The notes below the pieces were generated by a model. The model had not been told where the DNA came from. It saw only the letters and a list, made by a program, of their open reading frames with translations, and made no database searches. Positions 5,904-6,892 of a stretch of DNA of 6,892 nt are shown piece after piece (the first letter of the stretch is position 1; each line of letters opens with the position of its first letter). The translations under genes were made by a program, and so were the position numbers. The stretch spans positions 1-6,892 of the forward strand of contig JAEEPV010000235.1 in the NCBI GenBank assembly GCA_016284975.1. Direction: 5' to 3'. This stretch comes from Solobacterium sp. Its GTDB lineage: Bacteria > Bacillota_I > Bacilli_A > Erysipelotrichales > Erysipelotrichaceae.

Positions 5904-6385
5904 GTGAGCAAAAAGAAAACAATTCTCTGTTTCGAGATAAGAGTCTGGAGCAGTTTACCGCTCCGGAACAGCTGAATGATTATATTCGTGTAATCCGGCC
6001 GAGTCTGATTCTGGTTATGGTCGCAATTATAATACTTTTGGCTGGAATTGTTCTCTGGGGATATTTAGGCAGTATTGATTCTCATGAAGATGTAACCTGC
6101 GCGGTAAACGATGGTCTTATCCATACTTATATCTCTTCTTCACTGAGTAATGAGATCAGCAGCACCAGTACGATCATGGTTGGAGACAAGGAGTACAAAA
6201 TCCGTACCATCTCCAGCGAACTGAGAGCAGGTGTCCTTATGGATGAATCGGAACTTTCCTACTTCCATCTTGATCAGAACGATTATGTCATTGCCCTGTC
6301 AGGCGACTGCGATCTGCCTGACGGTGTTTATGAGGGAAAGGTAATCATGGCGCGGATTCGTCCGATCAGCCTGATTCTTGGTTAG
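5900..6385 (+). CDS. Short NHLM-type secretion (HlyD/MFP-like) protein, single-pass; possible anti-sigma role
   Basis: A 161-residue protein. A cytoplasmic N-terminus of about 33 residues carries FRDKSLEQFTAPEQLNDYIRV (11-31), the kind of lead-in seen in NHLM bacteriocin-system secretion proteins (F-R-x-x-x-L-E-x-x-S-x-P-E-Q-L). One membrane helix (about 34-57) follows, then an outer domain of about 100 residues with beta-strand character. It ends DGVYEGKVIMARIRPISLILG, which resembles the last strands of an HlyD-type beta-barrel. Full-length relatives of this group are much longer; the coiled-coil hairpin and most of a lipoyl domain are missing here, without a visible frameshift. Two outer cysteines (Cys67, Cys137) could pair. 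It overlaps the sigma gene by 4 nt (ATGA) and lies 8 nt before the exporter. The family resemblance is by eye; the anti-sigma role is inferred only from position and topology. Confidence 0.75.
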   Translation: MSEQKENNSLFRDKSLEQFTAPEQLNDYIRVIRPSLILVMVAIIILLAGIVLWGYLGSIDSHEDVTCAVNDGLIHTYISSSLSNEISSTSTIMVGDKEYKIRTISSELRAGVLMDESELSYFHLDQNDYVIALSGDCDLPDGVYEGKVIMARIRPISLILG

Positions 6386-6393
6386 CGTGAATC

Positions 6394-6892
6394 ATGGCGA
6401 AAAAAGTTAAACAACCCGTTACCGGCAATAAAATCTCAAAAGTTCCAGTGATCATGCAGCTGGAGGCACTCGAATGCGGTGCTGCATGTCTTGCCATGAT
6501 CCTTGCCTACTATGAGAAGTGGATCCCGCTTGAGCAGGTTCGAAAGGACTGCGGTGTTTCCCGTGACGGTTCAAATGCGAAAAATATTCTGAAGGCTGCC
6601 CGCTCTTATGGGCTGGAAGCAGCCGGATATCGTTTTGAAGTTGAATCCATTCGGAATGAAGGCACATTCCCGTGCATCATTCACTGGAATTTCAACCATT
6701 TTGTTGTTCTTAACGGATTCAAGAATAATCAGGCTGTCCTGAATGACCCTGCCAGAGGTACGGTCAAAGTCCCGATGACTGAATTCGACAAATCCTTTAC
6801 CGGTATTGCTCTGTGTTTTGAACCGGGTCCGGATTTCCAGCCGGAAGGAAAACCCGCAAGCACGCGTTCCTATGTGGCGAAGCGACTGAAGA
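6394..6892 (+). CDS. NHLP-family export ABC transporter, N-terminal C39 peptidase domain (C-terminus beyond the right edge)
   Basis: An open frame of 166 complete codons runs off the right edge. It holds a C39 cysteine peptidase domain of the kind that cleaves leader peptides after a double-glycine motif and sits at the N-terminus of peptide-exporting ABC transporters. The catalytic residues are visible: oxyanion Gln22 and nucleophile Cys28 in QLEALECGAACLAM (22-35), His102 in IHWNFNHFVVLNGF (96-109) and Asp118 in VLNDPARG (115-122). The text CGVSRDGSNAKNILKAARSYGLEA (53-76) and EFDKSFTGIALCFEPG (130-145) is typical of the NHLP bacteriocin exporter peptidase/permease/ATPase subunit. The membrane and ATPase domains should follow beyond the window. 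The start ATG 6394 has only a weak ribosome site, so coupling to the upstream gene, which stops at 6385, is likely. It belongs to the sigma operon. Confidence 0.93.
   Translation, partial: MAKKVKQPVTGNKISKVPVIMQLEALECGAACLAMILAYYEKWIPLEQVRKDCGVSRDGSNAKNILKAARSYGLEAAGYRFEVESIRNEGTFPCIIHWNFNHFVVLNGFKNNQAVLNDPARGTVKVPMTEFDKSFTGIALCFEPGPDFQPEGKPASTRSYVAKRLK

Noticed and set aside
5900..6385. Frameshifted remnant of a full-length HlyD-type secretion protein
   Set aside because: The reading frame is intact, has the strongest ribosome site in the window, and keeps a coherent N-terminus and C-terminal ending. A genuine short form is more likely than decay.

Overview
The window looks like chromosomal DNA from a Gram-positive, mid-GC Firmicute (Bacillota). 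A gut Erysipelotrichia or Clostridia member is a plausible guess, but the sequence does not fix the taxon. The reasons are strong AAAGGAGG-type ribosome sites, TATAAT -10 boxes, ordinary use of TGA as a stop, a DUF2974-type hydrolase, and an NHLP/NHLM-type bacteriocin exporter.

Layout. (1) Positions 1-572, minus strand: the N-terminal 190 residues of a DUF2974/Mbeg1-like predicted alpha/beta hydrolase, running off the left edge. (2) Positions 573-678: a divergent promoter region with the same GTATAATG -10 block on both strands. (3) Positions 679-1557, plus: a ROK-family sugar kinase lacking the zinc-binding motif, closed by a clear intrinsic terminator at 1556-1578. (4) Positions 1640-5313, plus: two overlapping genes for large multi-membrane GT-C-type proteins. 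The first is a PMT/GT39-like glycosyltransferase carrying a discoidin-like beta domain; the second is a PTPS-related/YfhO-like membrane protein. They probably work at the outer face of the membrane on lipid-linked sugar or cell-surface polymer. (5) Positions 5373-6892, plus: a tight operon of an ECF-type sigma factor, a short single-pass protein resembling a cut-down NHLM secretion (HlyD-like) protein, and the N-terminal C39 peptidase domain of an NHLP-family export ABC transporter, running off the right edge.

The most interesting part is region 5. A dedicated sigma factor is translationally coupled (ATGA overlap) to a minimal membrane-fusion-like protein and followed by a peptide-cleaving exporter. 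This suggests a self-regulated peptide export system whose precursor peptide, if any, lies outside the window. The small protein has both the sequence look of an export accessory and the position and topology of an anti-sigma factor.

A second theme is that two of the transcription units (1640 and 5373) have a perfect TATAAT only 9-11 nt before the start codon and no Shine-Dalgarno sequence, which implies leaderless or near-leaderless mRNAs. Other genes in the same window have good Shine-Dalgarno sites.
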